Under the pieces are notes generated by a model. It did not search any database. It was not told where the DNA came from and saw only the letters and a program-made list of their open reading frames with translations. Below are positions 25,901-35,300 of a DNA stretch of 64,000 bases, in pieces. The first letter of the stretch is position 1, and each line of letters begins with the position of its first letter. The translations under genes and the position numbers were made by a program. Source of the DNA: Lachnospiraceae bacterium UBA938 (GTDB lineage Bacteria; Bacillota; Clostridia; Lachnospirales; Lachnospiraceae); the NCBI GenBank assembly GCA_002293475.1, contig DBDG01000059.1, positions 1 through 64,000 of the forward strand. The letters are read 5' to 3'.

Positions 25901-28672
25901 TCTCCCCAAGTCATCGAAGACTATATGGGCGCGAAAGTAAACGGAGCTTGGGAAATAATCAAGGTGTTTCAGGATTCCGATTTGGATTTCTGTATTTTAG
26001 TTTCTTCTACCGCAGCTTTGTTCGGCGGCATCGGCGATGCGGTCTATTCCGGTGCCAATGCCATATTAAATGAAATAGGAGATGCCGATATCCACGAAGG
26101 CCGCGCCGTATTTGCCATTATGTTAGATTACATGCCGCGTCTGTTTCGCGATGATTTTGTAGTAGAGGAAGACGGGAAGGTTAAAAATCTGCTGGCCGCT
26201 CAATTGAGCAGAGAAGATTTCAGTACCGCCTGTGAACGGATATTTAACAATACTTCCGGCCAAAACCTGGTCATCACCAAGACGGATCCGGAGCAGCGCT
26301 ATCAAAAAGAAAAAGATATCCGGAAAGTTCTGCCAGTGCCAGCGGAAAAACCAGCACATCATCAACAAAGGGTAATGAGCCGGATACAGGATATATGGAA
26401 CCGTATCTTGGAGAGTGACTGCGATGTTACGAAGAATTTCTTTGATGTCGGCGGCGATTCCTATCTGGCGGTAAGGTTGACGTCAGAACTGAATCGGGAA
26501 TTTGCCCTGAAACTGCCGACCCAATTCATATATGAATTTCCCACGATAAGATATATGACCCAATATCTTAATCAAGAAATTAAGGCTTCCGGCTCGGCTG
26601 AGCCCGTTATTACGCCTAGTACCGTTAATACCAAGAAGGAGGCTGTTTATGTAGTCGGAATGGCAGGAAGATTCCCTGATGCGGACAGTATCGATGAGCT
26701 CTGGGACAATTTACTTAAGAAAAAAAAGAGTATCAGACACTTTAAGCAGGATGAGAGCGGTAATGAATTTGCCGCCGCGCCGGACGGCAGGGTAAACAAA
26801 TATATCGGTGCCCGGTCAATCATCAATAACGTGGACGAATTTGATTATCAGTTCTTTGGCCTTTCCCGGTTAGAAGCTGAACTAATGGATCCGCAGCAGA
26901 GGATTTTTATTGAAACGGCATGGCAAGCCCTAGAGGATTCCGGATGTGTTAATATACTGGAAGATATAACGGCAGGCGTTTTTGCCAGTCAGGGCATCAG
27001 TACCTATCTGACTAATGTGTTGGTAAAGAATAATGCACTAAAGCGGGATTATAATAATCTGGCGATTATTAACAACAGCCCGGATGCTTTGGCGACCAGA
27101 GTTTCCTATCTATTTAACTTATCCGGCATCAGCAAAACAGTTCAGACCTTCTGTTCCAGCTCACTGGTGGCACTGGAAGAGGCCGTGACTCATATCGAAG
27201 CCGCCCAATGCGATCTGGCGATAGTCGGCGGCGTCAATATCGTAGTCCCGCAGTGCTCCGGATATATTTACAATGAGAGTGCCATTTATTCTCCCTCAGG
27301 TGAAGTCCGGCCATTTGATGATGCTGCTGACGGAACGGTATTTGGCAACGGCGCGGGCGTGGTGGTCTTGGCAGGAGAGTCTCTGGTGAGGGAACTTAGT
27401 CTCCATACCTATGCGGAAATAATTGGCCGGGCCGTTAATAATGACGGCAGCCAAAAGGCTGGTTTTTTAAGCCCCAGTGTCAAAGGTCAGTCAGAATGTA
27501 TTCGGGCGGCTTATCAAGCGGCGGGAATCAAGCCCTCAGAAGTGGTTTTTATCGAGACTCATGGTACGGCAACGAATACCGGTGATCCGATTGAAGTACA
27601 TGCCCTGAAACGGGTATTTGCCAAGGAAGAGCAGCATCAGGCCCACTGTGCCCTAGGTTCCATAAAAGGAAACATCGGACATTTGGACCGTGCTGCCGGT
27701 ATCACCGGTTTTATAAAGGCCTGCCTGGTTGCGGAGAAGCATTGTATTCCGCCGCTGGCAGGATTTACTGCCCTCAATAGGAACATTGATCTTACGGACT
27801 CGCCGTTTTACATTAACCAAGAGGCTGTTGCATTGGATAAGGACAGTAGATTGTGTATGGGTGTCAGTGCGTTGGGGGTTGGCGGAACAAATGCCCATGT
27901 GGTAATCAGGTCGACAGAAAACGAAAATACCGCGGGCAAGAAAGCAGTACGCAGGAAATCCATTATTCCCATTTCCGCCCAATGTGAGGAATCGCTTATT
28001 TTAGAAAAGCAAAGATTAGCCAGGTTCTTGCAACAGGAAGAAGTGACACCGGACAAACTAGCCTATGTAAGGCAGTTGCACCGGAAGCATTATCCGGTCA
28101 GAGCGGCCATAACAGCAAAGAGCTGCCAAGATCTGATAGAGGGTCTGGAAAGACGGACAGAGCAAACCCAAACCGGGAAAATAAACACTATCTTATGTAC
28201 CGGACAGCTATCGGATCAGTCGTTGGCCAATGTCATCCGTGGCTTGATCAAGGAGGAGAAATGGCTGGCGCTTATGGTACGGAAGAAATTTGGGGCAAGC
28301 GAGGATGAAGCGGCAAGGGATTTGTTTGCCGGCCGGGAGAGGATGATATTTGAATATTGCTTAAAGAGCGGTCTCCCGGATTTGTTGGCGGAGCGGGTAA
28401 TTATCTTGTTGGGAAATGAAGAAGACTTTCGCAACATTGCGGAAGATGATCGGACAATCCACCTAAGGTTATCAGAAACAGATCGTTCCCTTGACGCGCT
28501 GACGATGACGCCTGCCGATACATCCGCTTTTAGCCATGTTATTGCCTTACTGTGGCAAAGCGGCATCGACGTCAACTGGAAAAAATACAATTTGCAAAAC
28601 CAACAGGAGACGATTCATTTACCTGCTTATGCATTCAGAAAGTCGAAGTGCTGGGTGGGAATTGAACCATAG
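22979..28672 (+). CDS. Trans-AT polyketide synthase: KS-(AT0)-KR-ACP-KS-(AT0)
   Basis: 1897 residues starting at TTG, two nt after the previous stop. KS1 covers ~1-430 with Cys174 (SACSSS), EAHGTGT and SNIGHLD. The region ~430-690 has a KS-AT linker and a shrunken AT whose GQGAQYxGM start reads KEEQYQDW, with no GHSxG; it ends in a post-AT segment (APTYQFDKTRYW). KR at ~860-1090 has TGGTGNVG and intact Ser/Tyr (SSTAALFGG...VYSGANA). ACP Ser1161 is in GGDSYLA. KS2 at ~1215-1645 has Cys1392 (TFCSSS), ETHGTAT and GNIGHLD. A second linker and AT scar follow, ending in LPAYAFRKSKCW. It ends with a KS and no carrier, so the chain continues on the next small ACP or protein. Confidence 0.93.
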   Translation: MNNYDNAIAIIGMDLNMPGCRETEEFWNILLHAVECIENIPDGVGATDDIGGQEHYVGRMSLCRDYDKFDAGFFGYSNHEAKVMDPQHRLFLQSCWKAVEHAGYRVSELEGNTGVYGSAGYNTYLIQAIMNQKNYLDKKGYYDVLLGNDKDYMATRVSYKLGLTGPSMTVQSACSSSLAGVHLACQSLLMGEADMCLAGGVCVRVPGEQGYVYQEGFILSADGHCRPFDAQGTGTVFGSGVGVVVLKRLEDAMAAKDHIYSVIRSSAVNNDGNRKIGFTAPSFEGQTDVTQTALGLENIEAASIRFIEAHGTGTTLGDPIELNSIINTFGLASAEENQKYPCAIGSVKSNIGHLDTAAGIAGLIKASLCLYHRKIVPTLHFAELNPKASFKNTRFYVADKAEDIGAAEYPARAAVSAFGVGGTNVSIILEEPPRQPQASAEQNMYPVILSAKTEQALFAMADKVKQFKSNVSFGALAYTLASGREEFAWRMYLIYKKEPGSADFQLVRESPASHRIKSAPETEKPWSFLITKEEQYQDWEELYQSSPVYREILDQWIVGLDKKNGLGPVLQIAMAETLRVYCRQISFRDRDLTAYLSRAISKEALLERWATNPLKCDADNESETIAEISMLALYEVLGQAWSEGLRVDWQALFPEAEQARVSAPTYQFDKTRYWYEEEPALVWRLEKKKLPPPLTFFTGNYLIFGQDAKEQAAVADKVAELGLHNPGRNDPVRLVFLLYTDKISSMQDLFYECLKKIRHYYQNIADHGNISALFVQIRGYDQEAYIRSMLLDGLVNTLPKELPNVHIKQIICEELSDSVIREITYSDLVEPEIKIWVKGNERFGLSFVKDEDTGSKRLIKDAGTYIITGGTGNVGLMLAGEIAGRVKADIILISQHYNEEAIFSGTDEKCLVMQSMINKMRARQNKVEIIKEDVAAPQSWSRQLKALNKKYGQINGIIHAAGKVGKAYDYADRISPQVIEDYMGAKVNGAWEIIKVFQDSDLDFCILVSSTAALFGGIGDAVYSGANAILNEIGDADIHEGRAVFAIMLDYMPRLFRDDFVVEEDGKVKNLLAAQLSREDFSTACERIFNNTSGQNLVITKTDPEQRYQKEKDIRKVLPVPAEKPAHHQQRVMSRIQDIWNRILESDCDVTKNFFDVGGDSYLAVRLTSELNREFALKLPTQFIYEFPTIRYMTQYLNQEIKASGSAEPVITPSTVNTKKEAVYVVGMAGRFPDADSIDELWDNLLKKKKSIRHFKQDESGNEFAAAPDGRVNKYIGARSIINNVDEFDYQFFGLSRLEAELMDPQQRIFIETAWQALEDSGCVNILEDITAGVFASQGISTYLTNVLVKNNALKRDYNNLAIINNSPDALATRVSYLFNLSGISKTVQTFCSSSLVALEEAVTHIEAAQCDLAIVGGVNIVVPQCSGYIYNESAIYSPSGEVRPFDDAADGTVFGNGAGVVVLAGESLVRELSLHTYAEIIGRAVNNDGSQKAGFLSPSVKGQSECIRAAYQAAGIKPSEVVFIETHGTATNTGDPIEVHALKRVFAKEEQHQAHCALGSIKGNIGHLDRAAGITGFIKACLVAEKHCIPPLAGFTALNRNIDLTDSPFYINQEAVALDKDSRLCMGVSALGVGGTNAHVVIRSTENENTAGKKAVRRKSIIPISAQCEESLILEKQRLARFLQQEEVTPDKLAYVRQLHRKHYPVRAAITAKSCQDLIEGLERRTEQTQTGKINTILCTGQLSDQSLANVIRGLIKEEKWLALMVRKKFGASEDEAARDLFAGRERMIFEYCLKSGLPDLLAERVIILLGNEEDFRNIAEDDRTIHLRLSETDRSLDALTMTPADTSAFSHVIALLWQSGIDVNWKKYNLQNQQETIHLPAYAFRKSKCWVGIEP

Positions 28673-28700
28673 CTTGTGAAACACACGAAAGGACAGGGAA

Positions 28701-28925
28701 ATGGAAGAAATAAAGGCAGTTTTAGCCGAGATTTTGCAGGATTTAGTTGATGAGGCCGAGATCAGTGAAGACGTGGGTTTTTTTGATATGGGCATCAGCT
28801 CAATCACTATTCCGATATTTATTCAAAAAATAAAAGAAGAACTGGGGGTAGGCTGTGACGAAGCCGATATTTTTAATTATCCCAATATTGAAGAGCTGGC
28901 GGAATATGTTAAGTTGCGGCAATAG
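28701..28925 (+). CDS. Free-standing acyl carrier protein
   Basis: 74 residues. The pantetheine attachment site is in DMGISSITI (Ser34), with Ser in place of the usual Asp before the modified Ser. It sits between a PKS ending in a bare KS and the NRPS gene. It is therefore probably the carrier on which the second KS of the upstream PKS deposits its product before handing it to the NRPS. AGGACAGGG serves as the ribosome-binding site. Confidence 0.88.
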   Translation: MEEIKAVLAEILQDLVDEAEISEDVGFFDMGISSITIPIFIQKIKEELGVGCDEADIFNYPNIEELAEYVKLRQ

Positions 28926-28936
28926 ATGTATCTTGC

Positions 28937-31900
28937 TTGAGAAAGGGGGGACAGACCATCGAGAACCTGTTAGCTTATCTGGATAAAAAGGGAATCAAAA
29001 TATGGCGGGAAAACGACGTGTTAAAATTTTCCGGTTTAAGAAGTGACATAACCGAGGAAATAATTGTACTGCTGCGGAAAAACAGCGGGGAATTACTGAC
29101 TCATCTGAAAAAGCCGCGCCTTCCCCAAGGTCGGCTGCCGGCGGCATCAAATCAGATAGCATTGTGGCTTGAAAGCAAGATGGGGAACAAGGGCGGCCAC
29201 ATACATAATGGAGTGATCAAGCAATTTCGTGGTATTTTACCGGCGGAGGAGGTCAGACAAGCTTTTATTAAGGTACTTAAGAAACATGATATCTTAACTT
29301 GTACCTTTACGGAAGAAGAGGGAACGGTCTATATCACACGGAATGATAACTGTGATGACTTCTTTACCGTGTTTGAAGGGGAAACAGTTGATGCAAAGCA
29401 TTGGCTGGAAAATGAGATGAATAAGGCCATGGATCTTCAGAACGGGCCCTTGTTCCGGGTCGCCGTCTGTAAAGACAGGGAAGAAAATTCTTATCTCGGA
29501 TTTTGGGTTCATCATATCATATCGGATGCCTTTTCTTTGTTTATAATAGAAAAAGACTTTTACCGGTTTTATGAAGAAAGGATCAACGGACGTCAGAATA
29601 CCACAGAAGAATCATGCTGTAATTTGGCAACAATATTAGCAGAGCAGAATTATCTGCAAGGAGAGGCCTATCGGCAGGAACTGGCTTACTGGCAAAAAAC
29701 GGTTGATGCTACGATCCCCGGAACAACGCTGCCCAGATTCCATCTAAGTCAAAGCAGCAGGGATTATAAACCGTTTACATATATCCAAGCCATGACTCCG
29801 GAGATTTCTAGGCAGGTCGGCAGCTTTGCCCAGAAACATCAGCTAACCCCTTATATTCTGCTGTTTTCTGTTTTTAACCTAGCCATTCATTTTATAAATG
29901 AGCACCAGATAAATGCCGTCGGTCTTTTCGCGGCAAACCGGCTGGAAGAAACCCACCTGAAAGAAGTCGGCTATTTTTCCAACGCCATAGTGTATCAGGA
30001 TGAGATAGACAGGAAAGAATCGCTGGGGGATTATTTTCAACGGGTGAAAAGCCGGCTGATCCAGTCATTCGCCCACCAGCATTTCCCGTTTATGTGCCTA
30101 GTACAGGAACTGGTTCCGAACCGGGAAAGCGGGATGCCGTTTTTTAATATTGCCTTTGATTCTTTGCTGTTTCCCAAAGACAAGGAGTCCCAGACATTAC
30201 AGCAATCATTGGGATTCGAGGACGGCAAGCTTATCAAGGGCTCGGGAAATTATGATTTGATCGTCTGGGTCTATGAAACGGAACACGGTAATTATGAATT
30301 GGAATACCGGTATAACGGGTGCTTTTTTGATGAATACCAGATAAGCAGCCTTTCATCCGTAATAGAAGGTATCATATCCTGTCTTGATAAGGAGAAAGTC
30401 AGCATAGAAGATGTCCCGGCATTATATGGCAATTATAAGCAGCTCGTCGATAAATGTAATGAGACGCAGGCGGAAATCATTAAAAAGGATACCTATCAGT
30501 TATTCTGTGAGCAGGCAGAAAAGCACCCGAATAAACCGGCAATATGTTTTCAGAAAGCCAGCTTATCTTATCGGGATGTAGACAGAGCAGCCAGAGCTGT
30601 CCGTTACATTTTAGAAAACAATCAGATCGGCCCGGGAAACTATGTAGGGGTCATGATGGAAAAGGGACCTTACCTGATACCGGCGATACTGGGCATCTGG
30701 GCGGCCGGAGCGGTCTATGTCCCCATTGATCCCCGCTTTCCGCTAAGCCGCCAGGAATATATGATAAATAATACCCGGTTATCAGCGGTATTAAAAGACC
30801 GCGCGGCCGGAGCGGTCGCTTGTGAGGCTAAAGTCATCCTCATCGAAGAAGCATTGGCGGCAGTTAACCCGGCTGAAACGGGAAACCTTCCGCTATTGCC
30901 CGGGGAGCCGGACAGTCCGGCCTATGTTTTATATACATCAGGTTCAACGGGCAACCCCAAAGGTGTTGTCATTCAACATGAAGCCCTTACTAATTTTCTG
31001 GCTGATATGCGGGAGCGGGTGGGACTTAAAGAATCAGATACAATGCTGGCCGTTACTTCCATTAGCTTTGATATTTCGATTCTAGAGATGTTCTTGCCGT
31101 TAGTGGCCGGCGCCGATGTGGTACTGATGCCATATGATCATTCTAAGAGCGGCGAACTGATCCTGACAGCTATCAGGGACTGCCGGATAACCTTTATGCA
31201 GGCCACCCCTTCTACTTATGCGATGCTCTATGACTATTATCAGGAGTCAGCAGAGGGGAGCAAATTATTAGACACCTGTCTGTGCGGCGGGGAAAGCTAT
31301 GAACTGGATCTTGTTAAAAAAATCCAAGAAATGAGCCTTAATGTTTACAATGTATATGGACCAACAGAAACGACGATATGGTCCACGGTATTTAAGATCC
31401 CCGATCCTTGTCCAAAGCTGAAGATAGGGCGGCCGATTGCCAATACCGTCATCCGTATTGCCGATAGCAGCGGAAAGGAGCTGCCGGTGGGGGTTCCCGG
31501 GGAACTGCTGATCGGTGGAAAGGGTTTATTTCAAGGATATTATAATGCTCCGGAACTGACAAGTGAAGCGATGATTACGGCAGACAATGGCAGGCAGTTC
31601 TACCGGACCGGGGACTGGGCTTACTGGAATCAGGATATCGAGCTGGTTTTCTTAGGACGGCGGGACAGCCAGATCAAAATCCGTGGCTATCGTGTCGAGT
31701 TATCAGAGATAGAGAATGTTTTCTTAACCTATGAAGCAGTGGCCAATGCAGCGGTGGTGACGGTGAGACATGATGATACGGACATTCTGGCAGCAGCCCT
31801 GACGGTGCGGCCAGGCCGTGCTTGTAGCAAGGAACAAGTTCAAGAGCATATCAGCCGGTATCTGCCGGATTATATGCGCCCCGGTAATATTTTGATCTTA

Positions 31901-32305
31901 CCGGAGTTACCTATGACAAATAATAATAAGATAGATAAGAAAGCCATCGGCCGACTGATCATGGATAAGCTGACCGGGGAAACGGAAATACAAAACGATG
32001 CCGGCACAGAACAGGAAATCAGGCTGAATATCATATGGAATGAAATCCTTAAGACCAAGGTAACCTCTGTTGATAAGGGCTTCTTTGAAGCCGGCGGCAA
32101 CTCTTTATTACTTAATAAACTTGCTTTGCGTCTTAAGAAAGAATATCACCAGGAAGTTGATATCGTTGAATTGCTGCGGTTTTCTACGATAAGGAAAATG
32201 GCGTTATATTTAAATAATAACGGAGCGGCAAGTAAGCTTGATATGGAGAAGCTAAAAGAGACAGCAGGCAGGAGAGGCCGTTTTATACAAAGAAGGAAGA
32301 TGTAA
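28937..32305 (+). CDS. Nonribosomal peptide synthetase module: docking-C-A(Gly?)-PCP
   Basis: About 1120 residues. A TubC-type N-terminal docking domain (IENLLAYLDKKGIKIW...LLTHLKK) occupies the first ~60. The C domain has HHIISDAF near 192. The A domain spans ~517-1000 with YTSGSTGNPKGV near 666, VYGPTETT, YRTGDWAYW and NNKIDKKAI. PCP Ser1056 is in GGNSLLL. My reading of the ten specificity positions gives DILQLGVIWK, nine of ten like the glycine code DILQLGLIWK. The start is uncertain: the TTG at 28937 has no Shine-Dalgarno, whereas a strong AAAGGGGGG lies 7 nt before an in-frame ATC at 28958. The docking domain implies specific pairing with an upstream protein. No thioesterase is present. 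Confidence 0.93.
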   Translation: MRKGGQTIENLLAYLDKKGIKIWRENDVLKFSGLRSDITEEIIVLLRKNSGELLTHLKKPRLPQGRLPAASNQIALWLESKMGNKGGHIHNGVIKQFRGILPAEEVRQAFIKVLKKHDILTCTFTEEEGTVYITRNDNCDDFFTVFEGETVDAKHWLENEMNKAMDLQNGPLFRVAVCKDREENSYLGFWVHHIISDAFSLFIIEKDFYRFYEERINGRQNTTEESCCNLATILAEQNYLQGEAYRQELAYWQKTVDATIPGTTLPRFHLSQSSRDYKPFTYIQAMTPEISRQVGSFAQKHQLTPYILLFSVFNLAIHFINEHQINAVGLFAANRLEETHLKEVGYFSNAIVYQDEIDRKESLGDYFQRVKSRLIQSFAHQHFPFMCLVQELVPNRESGMPFFNIAFDSLLFPKDKESQTLQQSLGFEDGKLIKGSGNYDLIVWVYETEHGNYELEYRYNGCFFDEYQISSLSSVIEGIISCLDKEKVSIEDVPALYGNYKQLVDKCNETQAEIIKKDTYQLFCEQAEKHPNKPAICFQKASLSYRDVDRAARAVRYILENNQIGPGNYVGVMMEKGPYLIPAILGIWAAGAVYVPIDPRFPLSRQEYMINNTRLSAVLKDRAAGAVACEAKVILIEEALAAVNPAETGNLPLLPGEPDSPAYVLYTSGSTGNPKGVVIQHEALTNFLADMRERVGLKESDTMLAVTSISFDISILEMFLPLVAGADVVLMPYDHSKSGELILTAIRDCRITFMQATPSTYAMLYDYYQESAEGSKLLDTCLCGGESYELDLVKKIQEMSLNVYNVYGPTETTIWSTVFKIPDPCPKLKIGRPIANTVIRIADSSGKELPVGVPGELLIGGKGLFQGYYNAPELTSEAMITADNGRQFYRTGDWAYWNQDIELVFLGRRDSQIKIRGYRVELSEIENVFLTYEAVANAAVVTVRHDDTDILAAALTVRPGRACSKEQVQEHISRYLPDYMRPGNILILPELPMTNNNKIDKKAIGRLIMDKLTGETEIQNDAGTEQEIRLNIIWNEILKTKVTSVDKGFFEAGGNSLLLNKLALRLKKEYHQEVDIVELLRFSTIRKMALYLNNNGAASKLDMEKLKETAGRRGRFIQRRKM

Positions 32306-32309
32306 TGAT

Positions 32310-35300
32310 ATGAGAGAACTCAAGGACAATGACATTGCCATTATCGGATATGCATTTGAACTGCCGGAAGGAATCAACACCAACGAAAAATTATGGGATG
32401 TGCTTAAAAACAGGCAGGATCTGGTTAGGGAGATTCCCGCGAAGCGTTGGGACTGGCGGCAGATATATGATGAGAATCCCCAAGCGGAAGGTAAATCCTA
32501 TTCCTATCATGGGGCTTTTCTGAAAGATATCGAGCAATTTGATCCCAGTGCTTTTCGGATTATGCCGGTAGAAGCAAAAAGCATGGATCCTCAGCAGCGC
32601 CTTGTCTTACAGGCGGCTTGGCACGCTATGGAAAACAGCTATCTAAATATCGAACAATTAAAACATTCTGATACCGGTGTCTTTATTGGCGCTACCATGG
32701 TTGATTATCTGCAGTTGCAGGTCAGAATGGATGAAGGGAAACATATTGACCGTTATACTCATTTTGGCAGCATATTGAATGATATCTCCGGACGAGTTTC
32801 TTATGTGTTCGGATTTCGAGGTCCTTCACTGACCATTGATACCGCCTGTTCCTCTTCGCTTACCGCGATTGACGCGGCCATTAAAGCATTAAAGGAAGGG
32901 GACTGTGAGATGGCGCTGGCCGGCGGCGTGAACGTCATCCTTACGGAAGAGATGTATATAAAACTGGCACGGGCCGAGATGCTGTCGAAAACCGGTGCAT
33001 GCAAAACCTTTGATGACACTGCTGATGGATATGTCCGGGGAGAAGGCTGCGGGATCCTAGTTCTTCAGAACTTAAAAAATGCAAGAGAAACGGGAAAACG
33101 GATTCTGGCAGTAATCCGCGGAAGCAGCATTAACCATAATGGTAATAGCGGCGGATTAACGGTGCCCAGTGGAAAGTCACAGACCATGCTGCTGCAAAGC
33201 TGTTTGAAAAAGGCCGGCGTTAAGCCGGAGGAAATTGATTATGTAGAAGCTCACGGTACAGGTACCCAGCTGGGCGATAAAATTGAAGTAAATGCTTTGC
33301 AGGATGTCTTTAAAGGCCGGAAGAACCCGTTATTGATCGGCAGTATAAAAACCAATATGGGGCATCTGGAATCGGCCGCCGGCGTTGCCGGGGTTATTAA
33401 GGTTCTCCTTTGTATGGAGCATAATGAGCTGGTGCCCGGCCTTCATCTTAAGCATAAGAATACGAAAATCAACTGGGATGATTCGCCTGTTGATGTACTT
33501 AAAGAAAATATCTTGTGGGAAAAGACTATTAAACTTGCCGGAGTCAGCGCTTTTGGGGCAAGCGGAACTAACGGGCATATTATCATGCAAAAATATCAGG
33601 ATGAGCAGCCGGCCGTCGATACAAAGGCGACGGGGAAGATTTATCTGGCTGTTTCCGCTAAAAGTAAAATATCACTGCAAAAAATACTGATTTCGCTGTC
33701 GACATTCATCAAGGATAAGGAAGAGCGGGAGCTACATGAAATTGCTAGGATATACAATGTGACAAGAAGCGGCTATGAAGAACGGGTGGTGGTCAGCGGA
33801 GTCGATAAAGATGAATTGGTCGCCGCTTTAAATGGGAAGATCGACGAAGCCTTACAGCCGGAAAAACCCAAAGAAGTACAAGACGCTTCTATTTGCGTTT
33901 TGTTATGTAATCTCGGCAACAGCCGGAAAGCATATGAGCAGCTGGAAGCTTTCAGTTTTACATACCGGCAATTGTCCAAAGAGATGCAGGAACAGCTATC
34001 CTTACCCACGGAAGACAAATCAGATATTATGCGAGGAATTGCTTTCTGCCGATATGTTGCCGGGATTGGATTCAAAAAATATCAGATTGCCGGTGATGAA
34101 CTAGTTAAATTTCAAGTCATGCTGGCATCTAAAGACAGCCCGGCCTATGAAACAGAGATAGAGCGGTATCTCAACAAGGAGGCAGCCTTGTCCGAAGAAT
34201 TGGCGGGGTTTATCAGTAAAATATACGTATGGTCAGATTGTGCTGCGGCCGATAATCAATATTGGCCGGAAATATTGCTGGAAAATGCCGCATTACAATA
34301 TCAAACAGGGGCAAAGATAAGGTGGGAATATTTTTACGATATTAATAAAATCAAGCTGTTATTTTTACCGGGCTATGAATTTGATAACCGTTATTACTGG
34401 CTGAACCACCAGCGCCATCTTATCGATGATCTGAACAGAGCGGACCGTTCAAGTGAGTATCTTACTATGATTAAGCCGTCGGCCATTGATGATGACGGTC
34501 AGGAAGAAGCTGACAATGGACAGGGGTATAGGTTCCGGTTAAGAAGGGCGACTAGGCTTGTCGAACAGCATCAGATCGGTCATCGCGAAGTGCTGGTCGG
34601 TTCCTTTCAGATCATCCTGATTAAGGAGCTGGCCAGCCGCCTGCTGGGGGACAGGGTTGTAATTAAGGATCTGTTTTTTGTTCAGACCATTGAGCCTGAG
34701 ACAGAACGGCTATTAAAGCTTAGACTGGAAGCAAATCCGGAAACCGGAACAGGACGGTATGACGGCAGGATATGGGAGCTTAGTGATGATAATGAATGGG
34801 TCACTAAAACTCTTTTTGCTTGCTTAATAAAAAAGGACGGTTATGCTTCGGACACTGCTGCCGGCGATGAAGAATTTAGGGGCGAAATTATCGGAGAACA
34901 AACATTTTATCATGCTCTTTTCCACGCGGGTCTGTATCTGGGCAGTGACTACCAGATCATGGATGCGGTTGTAAAGGGCGAGCGGGAAGCAATAGCAGTA
35001 CTTAAGAAGACAGATTTTGAACCGGCGGTACTGGACAGCGCCTCGCAGCTATTATATTTATTCCGTGGGCAGGGAACGGATTTGTACCTGCCGTATTATT
35101 TTGCATCCTACGAGCAATGGGAAACCCTTAAAAGAGTAAATCGTGTCGAGGCCAGACTGCTTAATGTAACGGAAGATGAAATAACGGCGGAACTATCTTA
35201 TTATACGGACAGTTGTCTGACTGCGAGATTTAACGATTATCATTTAAAAAAGATCAAGAAGAGAGAGTTATGGTCGCTGGATCATATTATTGGCAAACGC

